Assembly: GCA_019454045.1 (NCBI GenBank)
Contig: SKCR01017982.1
Span: 1-64,000 of the forward strand
Direction of reading: 5' to 3'
Length of the DNA stretch: 64,000 nt
Source of the DNA: Zanthoxylum bungeanum
Taxonomy: Eukaryota; Streptophyta; Magnoliopsida; Sapindales; Rutaceae
Shown: piece by piece, positions 1-9,968 of the stretch
How the letters are laid out: each line of letters begins with the position of its first letter
How positions within the stretch are numbered: position 1 is the stretch's first letter
Translations under genes and position numbers: made by a program
The notes under the pieces: model-generated
Database searches by the model: none
The model's input: only the letters and a program-made list of their open reading frames with translations
Told to the model about the DNA's origin: nothing

Positions 1-24
1 GGCTTCCCAAGAAGGACGACCTGA

Positions 25-195
25 TATTCCAGCCTCCGCGAGGACTGCCTTGAGATCCCTCCTCCCGTCCCTGAAGTAGAGGTCTCCCATGCCGCCGAGG
101 ATGAAGTAGCTGTTCCTCCTCCTGAGATCGAGCCAGTCCCCCCGCCATCTGAGCCAATTGAGGAAGAAATTCCTGCCCATGTGCGGGCTGAATGA
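25..195 (+). pseudogene. C-terminal remnant of a Pro/Glu-rich ORF
   Basis: An open frame with no start in the window runs from just after a TGA at 22-24 to a TGA at 193-195. It encodes about 56 residues rich in Pro, Glu and Val (for example PPPEIEPVPPPSEPIEEEIP). No family is recognised. It lies beside the tandem-repeat block of a minus-strand Tat-like element, so it reads antisense to that element. Tat-lineage elements are known to carry extra, sometimes antisense, ORFs near the 3' end, and this could be the tail of one. It could equally be a chance frame or a piece of another element beyond the left edge. Confidence 0.3.
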
Positions 196-359
196 GAAAG
201 GGTGACCCGACCGGGGCCCTGTGTACACTTTATTTTTTTGTAATAACATTAAGCTGTATATGCACATCTATATATATATTTTTTTATGTGTCATTCTTAT
301 CTCTTCTCTCTTTTTCTTTATGCTTCCTGTTATCCGAACTCTTTGAGACCCTTCAGGGG

Positions 360-865
360 TCAATATGAGCCGGAGGGGCATATCCTGACCCCGAGCTGAG
401 TGAGGCATTTGGACCCGGGGAATGTTACCTCCTCCCCAGTCCAAAGAAACCGACTCGGTGGGACGTAACCCGACCCCGAGCTGAGTGAGATATTTGGCTC
501 TGGGGGAATGCTACCTCCCCAGTCCAAAGAAGACTGACTCGGTGGGACATAACCCGACCCCGAGCTGAGTGAGATATTTGGCTCTGGGGGAATGTTACCT
601 CCCCAGTCCAAAGATGACTGACTCGGGGGACATAACCCGACCCCGAGCTGAGTGAGATATTTGGCTCTTGGGGAATGTTACCTCCCCCCAGTCCAAAGAA
701 GACTGACTCGGTGGGACATAACCCGACCCCGAGCTGAGTGAGATATTTGGCTCTGGGGGAATGTTACCTCCCCAGTCCAAAGAAACCGACTCGGTGGGAC
801 ATAACCCGACCCCGAGCTGAGTGAGCAAGTAGTCTCGGCGGAACGAAATCCAGCCCCGAGCCGAC
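360..865. repeat. Tandem repeat, ~80-90 bp units (3' region of Tat-like element)
   Basis: About six imperfect head-to-tail units share the core gactcggtgggacataaccc followed by gaccccgagctgagtgag, then a tggctctgggggaatgttacctcccc segment. The block ends with one unit of a second motif (ctcggcggaacgaaatccag, about 833-853) that is the main repeat of the element at 49058-52931. The frames open across these units are by-products of the repeat and are not annotated as genes. Tandem arrays near the 3' LTR are a known habit of Tat/Ogre Ty3 elements. Confidence 0.9.
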
Positions 866-1133
866 TACCCCCTGGGGTTTTATTCAGAAGGGAAGTGAAT
901 CAACCTTTTGAAACCCTACCGGATCTTGCATGGGCGTCCCTCCGCCAGATCGATGAAAAACAAAAACAAGATTCTGAAAATGAAATTAAAAGGTGGGGGT
1001 GGCATAGCACCTATCCCAAAAAATGTTTTTACAGGCATAAACAACAACATGGATGCCTCAAAACAGCGTCCCGTCTGAGGTCTCCAAAACATAATTCTGA
1101 ATCTTTCAATTCAGTGTCCCGGCGAACTAGGAT

Positions 1134-1560
1134 TCGGATCAAAAGAGCGTTTGATTGGTAAGGGCACATCCTCTACACGTCGGTTCACTGGGGAGCCTGT
1201 GTATTGTATGAGGGCTCCTCCTTACCACGCTGGAGTAGGCACACGCTACAGGGGCACAACGCATCCCCGTGCTGCGTCTCTCGCGGATCCGGATGATGAA
1301 TGGATCAAAGAGTGTCCGGGATACTAAGGGCACATTCCTCCTTAGGTCCGGCATCACTGGAGCTAGCAATCGTCACGGGGGCATCACCATCCCCCGTGCT
1401 ATGCTTTCCCACGGATCCATTACATCGGGTAAGTGAGGATCAAAGAGTGTTCGATACATTAAGGGCATATTCCTCCTTATGTTCGGTAACACTGGAGCAA
1501 GCAATCGCCACATGGGTATCATCCATCCCCGTGCTATGATTCTCACGGATCCTATGCATC
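1134..1560. repeat. Three tandem ~130-150 bp units
   Basis: Three diverged copies start near 1134, 1296 and 1437. Each runs from ggatcaaagagtgt-like sequence through a cctcctta motif and ccccgtgctatg to cacggatcc. Unit length varies (about 160, 125 and 140 bp). The array sits between two blocks of the ~80-bp repeat, so at least two repeat families alternate in this part of the element. The stretch 866-1133 before it has no gene or repeat that I recognise. Confidence 0.8.
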
Positions 1561-2110
1561 GAGTATGTCCCTGAGGACCCCGAGCTAAAGAGATGCTTGG
1601 TTCTGGGGGAATGTCTCGTCCTCAGTCCAATGAGCATGACTCGGTGGGACGTAACCCAACCCCGAGCTGAAAAAGGTACTTGGAACTGAGGGAATGTTAC
1701 GTCCCTAGTCCGAAGGGCTGACTCGGTGGGATGCACCCGACCCCGAGCTGAAAAAGGCACTTGGAACTGGAGGAATGTTACGTCCTCAGTCCGAAGGGCT
1801 GACTCGGTGGGATGTACCCGACCCCGAGCTTGAAAAAGGCACTTGGACCTGGGGGAATGTTACGTCCACAGTCCGAAGGGCTGACTCGGTGGGATGTACC
1901 CAACCCCGAGCTGAGAAAGGCACTTGGACCTGGTGGAATGTTACGTCCCCAGTCCGAAGGGCTGACTCGGTGGGATGTACCCGACCCCGAGCTGAAAAAG
2001 GTACTTGGACCTGGGGGAATGTTACGTCCCCAGTCCTGAAGGGCTTACTCGGTGGGACGTACCCGACCCCGAGTCAGATGACCTCGGCGGAATAGATCCA
2101 GCCCCGAGCT
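1561..2110. repeat. Tandem repeat, ~80 bp units, second block
   Basis: Six to seven units of about 80 bp share gggctgactcggtgggatgt, ccgaccccgagctgaaaaag and a ggaatgttacgtcc segment. They are clearly related to the block at 360-865 but carry gttacgtcc instead of gttacctcc, so the blocks form subfamilies. A single unit of the shorter motif closes the block at about 2070-2110. Open frames in both directions arise because the unit length is sometimes near a multiple of three. Confidence 0.9.
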
Positions 2111-2227
2111 GATGGTTGAAGCGGCCTTGGTGCCTAACTGTCTTATGTAGTGGGGGTCGAGTATGTCCCCTGTTTTTGTATATGGCTTTCAATTTTGTTT
2201 TAAGAAAGCGGATGAAAAATGTTCTAT

Positions 2228-2968
2228 TCATATTTGGGGACATACTGTCCTCCTTACAGTTCTTCTGCGTGATACTTCGAGAAAAAACTTTATATTTGGT
2301 TCATTTGTGGGCATTGTTTGATACCGACCGACCACATTGTAATCCCGGGGCCTGTTCCGTAAAGTTCTATCTCCTCGGTTTCCTCGGCTGCAGCGAGTCG
2401 AGCATTTTTTTTTGGCCAGACGCTTGGGCTTCTGTCTTCTTCTTCTTCTCCCTGGTTCCTTTGTCGTTTTCGGTTGTCTTCTGTGATGCAGAGAGTTTCT
2501 CGTGAGAGAGTTGCGAAGCAGCTGCGAGCTTTTCCTGGCTTCCCACACAATTCCAATCCCCTCCCGAGTGGGGAATTTCAGTTTCAGGTGGTAGCAGGAC
2601 ATCGCGGCTTTTGTTTTCATCATGAAGGGTCTCCCGACGATGGCCTGGTAACTGCTCATGCAGTCTACTACAGTGAAGTCTGTCATGATCGTCCGAGTCC
2701 GGGGATGTGTCCCGACAGTTATTGCCAACTGTATTCTTCCTAGCGGGATGACGGCTGATCCTCCGAAACCGTATAAGGGAGTGCTATCGTTGGTTAGGGT
2801 TGCATATTCTACCCCTAGGTCGTCTAGTGCTTCTCTGGAAATTATGTCAACCGCGCTCCCTGGGTCCACTAGGATTCTGTCTACCTCTGACCCACTGATG
2901 ATTGCCTTGATTATCAATGCATCGTCATGAGGGAAACTTACTCCTCGAGTATCCTCATCAGTGAACAT
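2228..2968 (-). pseudogene. Ty3/gypsy aspartic protease region (Tat-like element)
   Basis: The frame encodes a retroviral-type aspartic protease: ILVDPGSAVDI at residues 32-42 carries the catalytic Asp (DPGS in place of DTGS), and QAIVGRPFM at about 108-116 is the flap-distal ILGRP-like motif. From about residue 142 the reading is out of frame. The expected continuation (CGKPGKARSCFATL) is in another frame of the same strand, so there is a frameshift near 2550. Below 2228 the sequence passes into tandem repeats with no reverse transcriptase, RNase H or integrase, so pol beyond the protease has been lost. Its gag lies to the right (higher coordinates) on the same strand. Confidence 0.8.
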
Positions 2969-3088
2969 TATGGGTACCGCGACTGCTCCATGTAGCCCTG
3001 TGACCTGCTCTGTTTCTAAGACATCTGGTTCTCGGGTTCTGCTGTAATCTTTCCTTGACCGGTTAGAGTTTCCGGCCAGTGTTCTTCC

Positions 3089-4142
3089 TCATGCGATGAT
3101 ATTGATTTGGCGACCACGTGCTCTTTGTCTGGCTGTCATGACCTCGTGGTCAATGTATTTGTTTAGATACTCGTTTCGTGCTAGATCTTCCATTTGTTCT
3201 CGCAGATCTTTAACATCCGTCTGTTGCATGCCCTTTGGAGTTGTGGTGTACACAATAAGCCTTTTGGTTCCTTTTGTCCGGAGGGAATCCTCCTTTGGTC
3301 GGGTTCTACTAAGAGGCCTTTCCCCCTGGATCGCCATGACAATTTGCATTTGCCCTAGTGGTGTTCTTTAGGGAATGTATGCATCTTCCCCGACCCATGG
3401 TTTACTTGGGTCGCGCCATTCTCCTCTTGGTTGTCTCGTGAAGTGGTTTGAACTCCTTGTGCTTCGGGAGTGGTCTTCTGGATTCTCTTTCTGTTCGGCG
3501 GGCACCCGCCTTGCGGTTCTTTTCTCGGATGTGTTCCCTTTTTCGGGACACTTTTCTCTTCGTTTTCTACAAAACGAATTGTTTCGGGCGGGCCACCTCC
3601 AGGGCGGTGGCGAGTCCGGGGTGTACCTGGATCCTTAGGTGGGTCCATAGCCTCCCGATTTCAAGGCTCCTTTCAACTTTTCCAGGGCCTCGGTGGGTCA
3701 TACCCTCCGATTTCGAGTAGCATATAATGGTATCTTGCAATATTACCTTCAAAGTTCGTCGTCTCCTTGTTTCATAAGTCTTGGTCTTCCAATTATTTTT
3801 CTGGGGACACAAGCAGCCCCGTTGAGTGTCGTGAAATGATTTTCTCAGTTGGCGCTAAGCTGCTGAGTGCTTCTTGGGGCTAGGCGTCTATAACCATAGA
3901 ATGGCCGTTCCTGCTAGAGTTAAGGGGAACACTTTGCAGATGGTCGTCCACTGTTACCACCTTTGCAACCTCAATTAGTAGGAAAAAACCTTCAATGTGT
4001 TTTTGGATCGGTATGCCCGTTGTATGGTGTCATAGTCCCGGCATGCTGAATCTTTTTGGTGAATTCCTCTGATTTGTTCTTCTGTGAATGGGGACCTCAT
4101 CTTTTCCGCCGTCCTGACAATCCCCCTCCTGTTTGCTTATAG
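3089..4142 (-). pseudogene. Ty3/gypsy gag, C-terminal part (Tat-like element)
   Basis: Minus-strand gag remnant in several frames. Near 4100 it starts with MRSPFTEEQIRGIHQ-like sequence. At about 3240-3200 the frame reads CVHHNSKGHATDGC, a CCHC-type knuckle (C-x3-H-x4-H-x4-C) found at the gag-protease junction of such elements. It is followed after a frameshift by KDLREQMEDLARNEYLNKYI. The same block occurs in the element at 49058-52931 (CIYHNVRGHASNGC, then RDLREQVEDLVKKGYL), so both belong to one family. The reading continues on the far side of the Athila-like insertion (13926-14460). No continuous ORF survives. Confidence 0.75.
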
Positions 4143-4147
4143 GGTAT

Positions 4148-6226
4148 TGATGAGCGGAAAATATATCAATATTTACCGCCCCTTTTACTTAATATTTTGT
4201 TTAGTTTCTCGGGTTTGATGAACGTTTTGATGTGTTTTAGTTTTTTGCAGATAAAATAATATCGGGTCTTAATGAAATCATTTAGGACGAAATGTGGATC
4301 AAATAAGGGCAATTATTGGACTTGATATATTAATTTTGAAGATTGGAAATTTGAAAGGGCGTTTTGTGACGAAGTGCAGTTTTGGAAATTCCAGTTTTGC
4401 GCATCTGTCGTATTTTGGGCATAACTTTTACTCTCAATATCGGATTGAGCTGATTCAAGTTCCAGATTAAAGAAGACTCAAAGATCTACAACTTTGAAAG
4501 AGAAAATATTTTCGAATTCTGATGATTTCATGACCGAAATTGATGAACCATCCAGAAGTGTGTGGAGTGTAATTATTAAAAGTCATTATCAATCATTTTC
4601 AAAGCAAAATATTAATTAATTAATAATTAATAAAAATTATCAAATCAACACCAAACAAGATAAGAAATTAGTGGAGCAATTATGGATTTGGTGGAGTAAT
4701 TAGTGGAGAAATTAATAATGGAATTGGTGGAGAATTTGATTGATGATTTGATGGTGGCAAAATTTTGCCTATAAATACCAAGCCATTTCATTTGTAAAAT
4801 TCATACTTTCTTCTTTGAAATTCTTAATGAATAAATAAGAAGATTGTATCTAGTTTGTTTATTTTTAGTTTTCAGTAATTAATTTTCAGTTTCGCACTTT
4901 CTTTTTTTTTACTTTTCAGTTTTTACTTTCCGCAATTTACTTTTACTCACAATACTTTTCTTTCTTTAATTTTTCAGTTTTTACTTTTCAGTAATGAGGA
5001 GGTAATTTCCCAAGCTAGGGTGAAAGGTAATTCTTTTACTATTACTATTTAGATTAATCTCCCTTAAAAATAATATATTCACTATTTAAAATACTGATTA
5101 ATAAAGGATACCGCTATATTGGTCGGTTGGCAATTCAATTTAATCTGGTTTAAACCTGACTAATCAAGGATACCGCCAGATTGGTCGGTTGGTAAATTTA
5201 TTTTGGTACCGCCTTTATGGCTGGATTATGGACAAATATTACCGCCTATATGGCTGGTTGGACTTAATTTGACTTAATCAGGATACCGCCAGATTGGTCG
5301 GTTGGTAAAATAATATCACAAGTTTATATATTATTTTATGGGAGATATCTAAATTAGTAGTAGTAAAAGTAATTCCTTTTACCTTAGCATTTTATTTTAT
5401 TGTAATTTACTTTTCAGCTTTTACTTTACCGCAATTACTTTCAAGCATTTTCATTTTATGTCTTTTACTTTTAAGTTTTTATTAGCCCTAGTTATGTGTG
5501 GTAACTAAATTAGTTATCTGGGGTTGTGATGAAATCCAATATCACCGTTTTATAAGGGTTAGATTATAGCTTGGGTAATATAAAGATTTATTTATTGTGT
5601 CTTAAACTTAATGCTTTTTCATTAACTGGCCATTAATAAAATTGATCTGGTAAATCTAAAATGAACTAGACATAGGGATTTTAGGTTTCAGCCTTAGACT
5701 CAATAGCCCACGATCTTCCTTGAGGATAGATAACCCTTTAATAGATTTCCTTACAGGATAGGAATATACCTGTTGGGCGGGGGTAGCCATAATTGGAACT
5801 TAAACTTAATGAATCCAGATAATTTGGTTGACATAGACATATGGTTCAATTGGGTTAAACTGGGTATTTGTGTCTGACCATCGACAGAGGCTTACACATA
5901 ATTTAGTGTTCCAGGTTAATAAATCAATATATTACCCAACTTTAAGATAACCACTTCATCTTTAAAATGATATTGGAAGAAATCACAACCCTAGATAGTT
6001 TTTAATATTGAATTTTCTTAAAACCTATTTTCGACAATTTTATTTACTTGCTTTTAAATTTAGAATCGTCACCATTTCAAATCAATCAATCAACTTGTTA
6101 GATATTAGTAATCATTTGACCTCATAAAATTAATAGTTTAGATATTAAGTCCTCGTGGGATCGATATTTTTATACTACTTGAACGATACGTGCGCTTGCG
6201 TTATACGTGTGTGTTTACGCCGGTCA
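4148..6226 (+). repeat. 5' LTR of Athila-like element
   Basis: 2079-bp LTR starting tgatgagcgg and ending acgccggtca. A TATA-like box TATAAATA is at 4770-4777, followed by AATAAATAAG near 4828, consistent with promoter and polyadenylation signals. At about 5100-5310 the LTR holds several short repeats of taccgcc plus a gattggtcggttgg-type motif. It differs from the 3' LTR by a handful of short indels and substitutions visible by eye, for example in the first 300 bp. Confidence 0.95.
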
Positions 6227-6232
6227 AGTTTT

Positions 6233-6250
6233 TGGCGCCGTTGCCGGGGA
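6233..6250 (+). other. Primer-binding site (tRNA-Asp type)
   Basis: The sequence tggcgccgttgccgggga begins 6 nt after the LTR end. It is complementary to the 3' end of plant tRNA-Asp, the usual primer of Athila elements. Confidence 0.9.
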
Positions 6251-6357
6251 CTTATTTATCTTTCACTATTAATTTAGGGGTTAGATACGTTACTTGTATC
6301 TAATTTCTTTTTACTTATTGTTTTTGTTTTCTTGTGTTTCAGGTTCTCAGAAACTAC

Positions 6358-6970
6358 ATGAGACGAACCAGAAGCTTTGAACTCCGATCGCTTGACCCAG
6401 AAATTGAAAGAACCATCAGACAGTTGAGAAGGGAAAGGCGAGAAGGCCAAGAAGCTTTAGTCAACATGGAACCTGAACCTTTGAACGTTGCACCACCCAA
6501 TTCCCATTCGAGACAGAACCATTCCGGTGATTGACAGACTCATTTCTTGCATTGTACTTCCTCCCTTACCAGCAAATGCATGTGACATCAAAACATGCAT
6601 TCAGATGATTCAGCACTCAGTTCAGTTTGGGGGGAATGCAACTGAAGATCCGAATTCCCACATCAGCAACTTCCTGGAAGTTTGCGGCACTTTTAATTAC
6701 AACCGAGAAGCGGAAGAAGCAATGAGACTGCGAGTTTTTCCATACTCCTTGAAGGACAGAGCTAAAGCTGCTTGGCTACATTCACTACCACCAGGTTCTA
6801 TCACAACTTGGAACACTTTAGCCACCAAATTTCTTGCAAAGTACTTTCCACCAGCCAGAACCGGAAAGCTGAGGAATGACATCACATCCTTTGTACAACA
6901 AGATTCAGAATCCCTCTGCGAAGCTTGGGAAAGGTACAAAGATTTGCTCTCGGAAATGTCCTCACCATGA
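6358..6970 (+). pseudogene. Athila-like gag, N-terminal part (frameshifted)
   Basis: The gag structural protein would start at the ATG at 6358 (MRRTRSFELRSLDPEIERTI) and stops in this frame at 6532-6534. Homologous sequence continues in frame +2 from about 6500 to 6970 (HISNFLEVCGTFNYN, then a retrotransposon-gag core with LRVFPYSLKDRAKAAWLHSL and FLAKYFPPARTGKLRNDI). It then moves into the third frame near 6955, where KCPHHEIPKWLQVQTFYNGL continues. Two small indels therefore break an otherwise recognisable gag. Alternatively the protein is only made from the downstream frame. The leader 6251-6357 holds no gene. Confidence 0.8.
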
Positions 6971-9029
6971 GATTCCAAAATGGCTTCAAGTTCAAACATT
7001 CTATAATGGACTTTCTGGAATAATGAGAACCACAATCGATGCTGCTGCTGGAGGAGCCTTGATGGCAAAAGGAGAAGATCAAGCCTGGGACCTAATCGAA
7101 GAAATGGCCAACAACAATTCCTTGTGGCCAACAGAAAGGAGCATGATCCAAAGAATTGCAGGAATTTATGAAGTTGGAGCAAACACAGCAGTGAATACCA
7201 GGCTGGATCAGATATGCAAATGTCTAGAAACACTTAGCACGCAAGTTGTGAACATCACTGGATCCACAAGTTCACCATATGGAGGAGCACCAGAACCTAA
7301 ACAACATGAAGAAACGGTGAATTATGTCAACAATTTCAACAGACAGGGGAACAATCCATATTCCAACACCTACAACCCAGGGTGGAGGAATCATCCTAAT
7401 TTATCATGGAGTAACAATTCAGGCCAACAGCAGAACTATCCACCACCTGAATTTCAGCAACAGAACAAAGGCCAGGAGCATGAAAAAGAACCAGAAATGA
7501 AAGAATGGTTTGCAGAGATGTTCAAAAAGCAAGAAGCAAAATATGCTATGTTTCAATCCCAAGCAACATTAATTCAAAGTCAATATGCTTCTATTAAAGC
7601 ACTGGAGAATCAAATGGGACAACTGGCAAATGCTCAGAGTTACAGACCGCCAGGTACCCTTCCTAGCAACACAGAGCCAAATCCAAGGAACATGGGGAAG
7701 GAGCAATGTCATGCCATCATGTTAAAGAGCGGTACTGAAATCAACAAAGATGTTGGAGTCAATTCAACTGCTGAGGAAGTTCCAAAAGAAACAAAGCAAC
7801 AAATGGAGGAAAAAGAAGCAAAGGAAAAAGAACAGATCACTCCACCTCCACCTTTTCCTCAACGTCTTCAGAAGAACAAATTGGACAAGCAATTTTCCCG
7901 GTTCCTGGAAATATTCAAAAAGCTGCATATCAACATTCCATTTGCAGAAGCGTTGGAACAAATGCCCACCTATGCCAAATTCATGAAAGATATTCTTTCA
8001 CGAAAGCGGAGATTGGGGGATTACGAGACAGTAGCATTAACAGAAGAATGCAGTGCTATCATTCAGAGGAAACTTCCCCCAAAGTTGAAAGATCCTGGCA
8101 GTTTCACTGTTCCTTGCGTCATAGGAGAACATAACTTTGGTAAGGCTTTATGTGATTTAGGTGCTAGTGTTAACTTGATGCCTTTTTCTATTTTCAGGAA
8201 ATTACAGATTGGAGAAACAATGCCAACTTCAGTCTCACTGCAACTTGCTGATAGAACGCTCGTATTTCCAAGAGGTGTAGTTGAGGATGTGCTGGTCAAG
8301 GTTGACAAATTCATTTTCCCAGCAGATTTTATTGTCCTTGATATGGAGGAAGACGCAGACGTGCCAATCATCCTTGGGAGACCATTCTTGGCTACAGGTC
8401 GAACCATTATTGATGTACAAAAAGGAGAACTAACCATGAGGGTACAGGACCAAGAAGTAACATTCAATGTTTTCAAGGCCATGAATTTCCCAGATGATGA
8501 AAAGAAGGAGGAATGTTTCAAACTCGATGTGATACACAGTACCATTCAGAACTCTGATGAAAGACAAAGTTCTACTGACAAACTTAAAACATGTCAATTG
8601 CCTGTGGAGCCTAAAGATAAAACATCTTTTGCACTGAAAGAGCCAATTCTTGCTCTACAAGCAACAGAAGAGAAAAAGTTCCACCAGCTCAACGAATTGG
8701 AGGAATTTCACAATCAGCCTTTTGAAGATGCCAAATTGTACAAAGAAAAAGGCAAGAAAAGACATGATGAGAAGTTAGTGCGCATACAACTGGAACCAGG
8801 GCAGAAGGTACTGTTAAACAAATCAAGGGTGAAATTCTTCCCATGGAAGCCAAAATCACGGTGGTCAGGTCCATTTGTGATCACCAAAGTTTTACCAAAT
8901 AGAGCCGTTGAGATACATGATCCTGACGCTAACAAAACTTTCAAGGTTAAAAACAAGCGTGTCAAGCACTACTGGGGAGAATCATTTGAGCGACAAAAAG
9001 AAAGTGTTACACTTTCAGATCCAGCTTAA
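6958..9029 (+). pseudogene. Athila-like gag C-terminus, protease and integrase tail, RT/RH/IN core deleted
   Basis: One long frame (open from 6876, homologous from about 6958) carries the gag C-terminal half with TIDAAAGGALMAKGED, a Gln/Asn-rich spacer, an aspartic protease with CDLGASVNLMPFSIFRKL (Asp at about 8154) and IILGRPFLATGRTIID (about 8365), and a Lys/Glu-rich linker. After about 8650 it jumps to NELEEFHNQPFEDAKLYKEK and WKPKSRWSGPFVITKVLP, the C-terminal end of Athila integrase. The reverse transcriptase, RNase H and integrase catalytic core, normally about 1000 residues, are absent. The frame is kept across the join, so a gag-protease-integrase-tail fusion could be made, but it cannot reverse-transcribe or integrate. 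The stop is at 9027-9029. Confidence 0.9.
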
Positions 9030-9164
9030 CGTTCGAGAAGCCAAGTCTGGCTGACGACTTTAAACTTAGCGCTAGCAGGGAGGCAACCCATGCAATTTGT
9101 GTATTTTGTGTTGGTGTGATTTAATTTTTGTGTTTAATTTTGCATGCAGGTTAGTCATTTCAAA

Positions 9165-9704
9165 ATGGAAGAAGCTCTCGCAAATCTTCGCAAGCAATTT
9201 CCTTCTCTCCCTCAAAAATCTCTGATGAAAGTTTACAAAGCTCGCTTGGAACGGATGAGGTTACTGACAATTCACGGTGTTCCTAATGATATTCGTTGGG
9301 TAATTGAAGCACGAGTCCGATTGGCAGGTGAGTCTTCTGACTCTTTTATTTCACATCTGCCTGGTTTTGGAAGAAGCACCTATTCAAAGAAACGTAGAGC
9401 TAAGCAAATGGGTGTTTGTTACAAATGTGCACGATTTAATTGCAACACTCGTTGTCGTTCTTTAGGAATGGTGTCTGATAATCGCGAAGACAAAATTAAA
9501 TTCATTAGGGATGGCTTGAGAAAGGAGTCTTTAGATGATCTATCTTCGACTCTTGAGACGCATCCCAGTGGATATGTTAATAGCCATTCACAAATTACAT
9601 ACACAATTCCAAAAGGAAAGACAACTGTTAAGTCTCGGGAATCTGACTCAAAAAGACCCTGTTTGCCAATTTATAAGAAAATTGGATGGGAAGCTTGTCC
9701 CTGA
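9165..9704 (+). CDS. Cysteine-rich basic protein resembling viral nucleic-acid-binding CRPs
   Basis: 179-codon ORF from the ATG at 9165 (an in-frame ATG at 9144 lies upstream of a splice-acceptor-like AG at 9148-9149, so 9165 is preferred). Seen: an N-terminal half without Cys (MEEALANLRKQFPSLPQ), then GFGRSTYSKKRRAKQMG (residues 67-83) directly before Cys85, Cys88, Cys93 and Cys97 (CYKCARFNCNTRC), then DNREDKIKFIRDGL and a polar tail. A basic stretch abutting CxxC, two further Cys and an FIRxG-like segment is the layout of carla/allexivirus nucleic-acid-binding proteins (Viral_NABP family), some of which suppress RNA silencing. The spacing of the second Cys pair is shorter than in the viral proteins as I recall them. 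No Gag, Pol or Env feature is present. The family assignment is by eye. Confidence 0.6.
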   Translation: MEEALANLRKQFPSLPQKSLMKVYKARLERMRLLTIHGVPNDIRWVIEARVRLAGESSDSFISHLPGFGRSTYSKKRRAKQMGVCYKCARFNCNTRCRSLGMVSDNREDKIKFIRDGLRKESLDDLSSTLETHPSGYVNSHSQITYTIPKGKTTVKSRESDSKRPCLPIYKKIGWEACP

Positions 9705-9968
9705 CGCATAGACGTCAATCAAACCGTTACTTTTCTTGTAAATATTATATCTCTTTGTCTTTTCTAATAATTGATTTGTTTTGTTGTTTTCTTTTAATTT
9801 TTCTCCGACAGGATCCAGACCTTTTTTGACTATCACGATATTAATTCGTTACTAATCGTCCTCTGGAAGATATTTGTGCTGTTATTACTCACCCTTTTCA
9901 GGTACTATAAATTCAGCCCGTCATTGCACTTTTGAAGGCATCCGAGTTGAAAAAGAAATACATAAAAA
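9705..9968 (+). promoter_or_regulatory. Spacer with splice-like and TATA-like signals between the two extra ORFs
   Basis: Non-coding 264 bp. It contains a donor-like cttgtaaat (GT 9738-9739), a T-rich tract and an acceptor-like ctccgacag (AG 9810-9811), then a second acceptor-like acccttttcag (AG 9900-9901). TATAAATT follows at 9906-9913. From 9902 the first ATG reached is the LOG start at 9969, in good context (aaaaaATGG). The LOG ORF could therefore be expressed from a spliced RNA or from its own short promoter. This is pattern reading only. Confidence 0.4.

Noticed and set aside
1775..2095. ORFs with repeated WTWGNVTSPV-type sequence
   Set aside because: Same cause: ~80-bp tandem repeats read through; no start context or homology.
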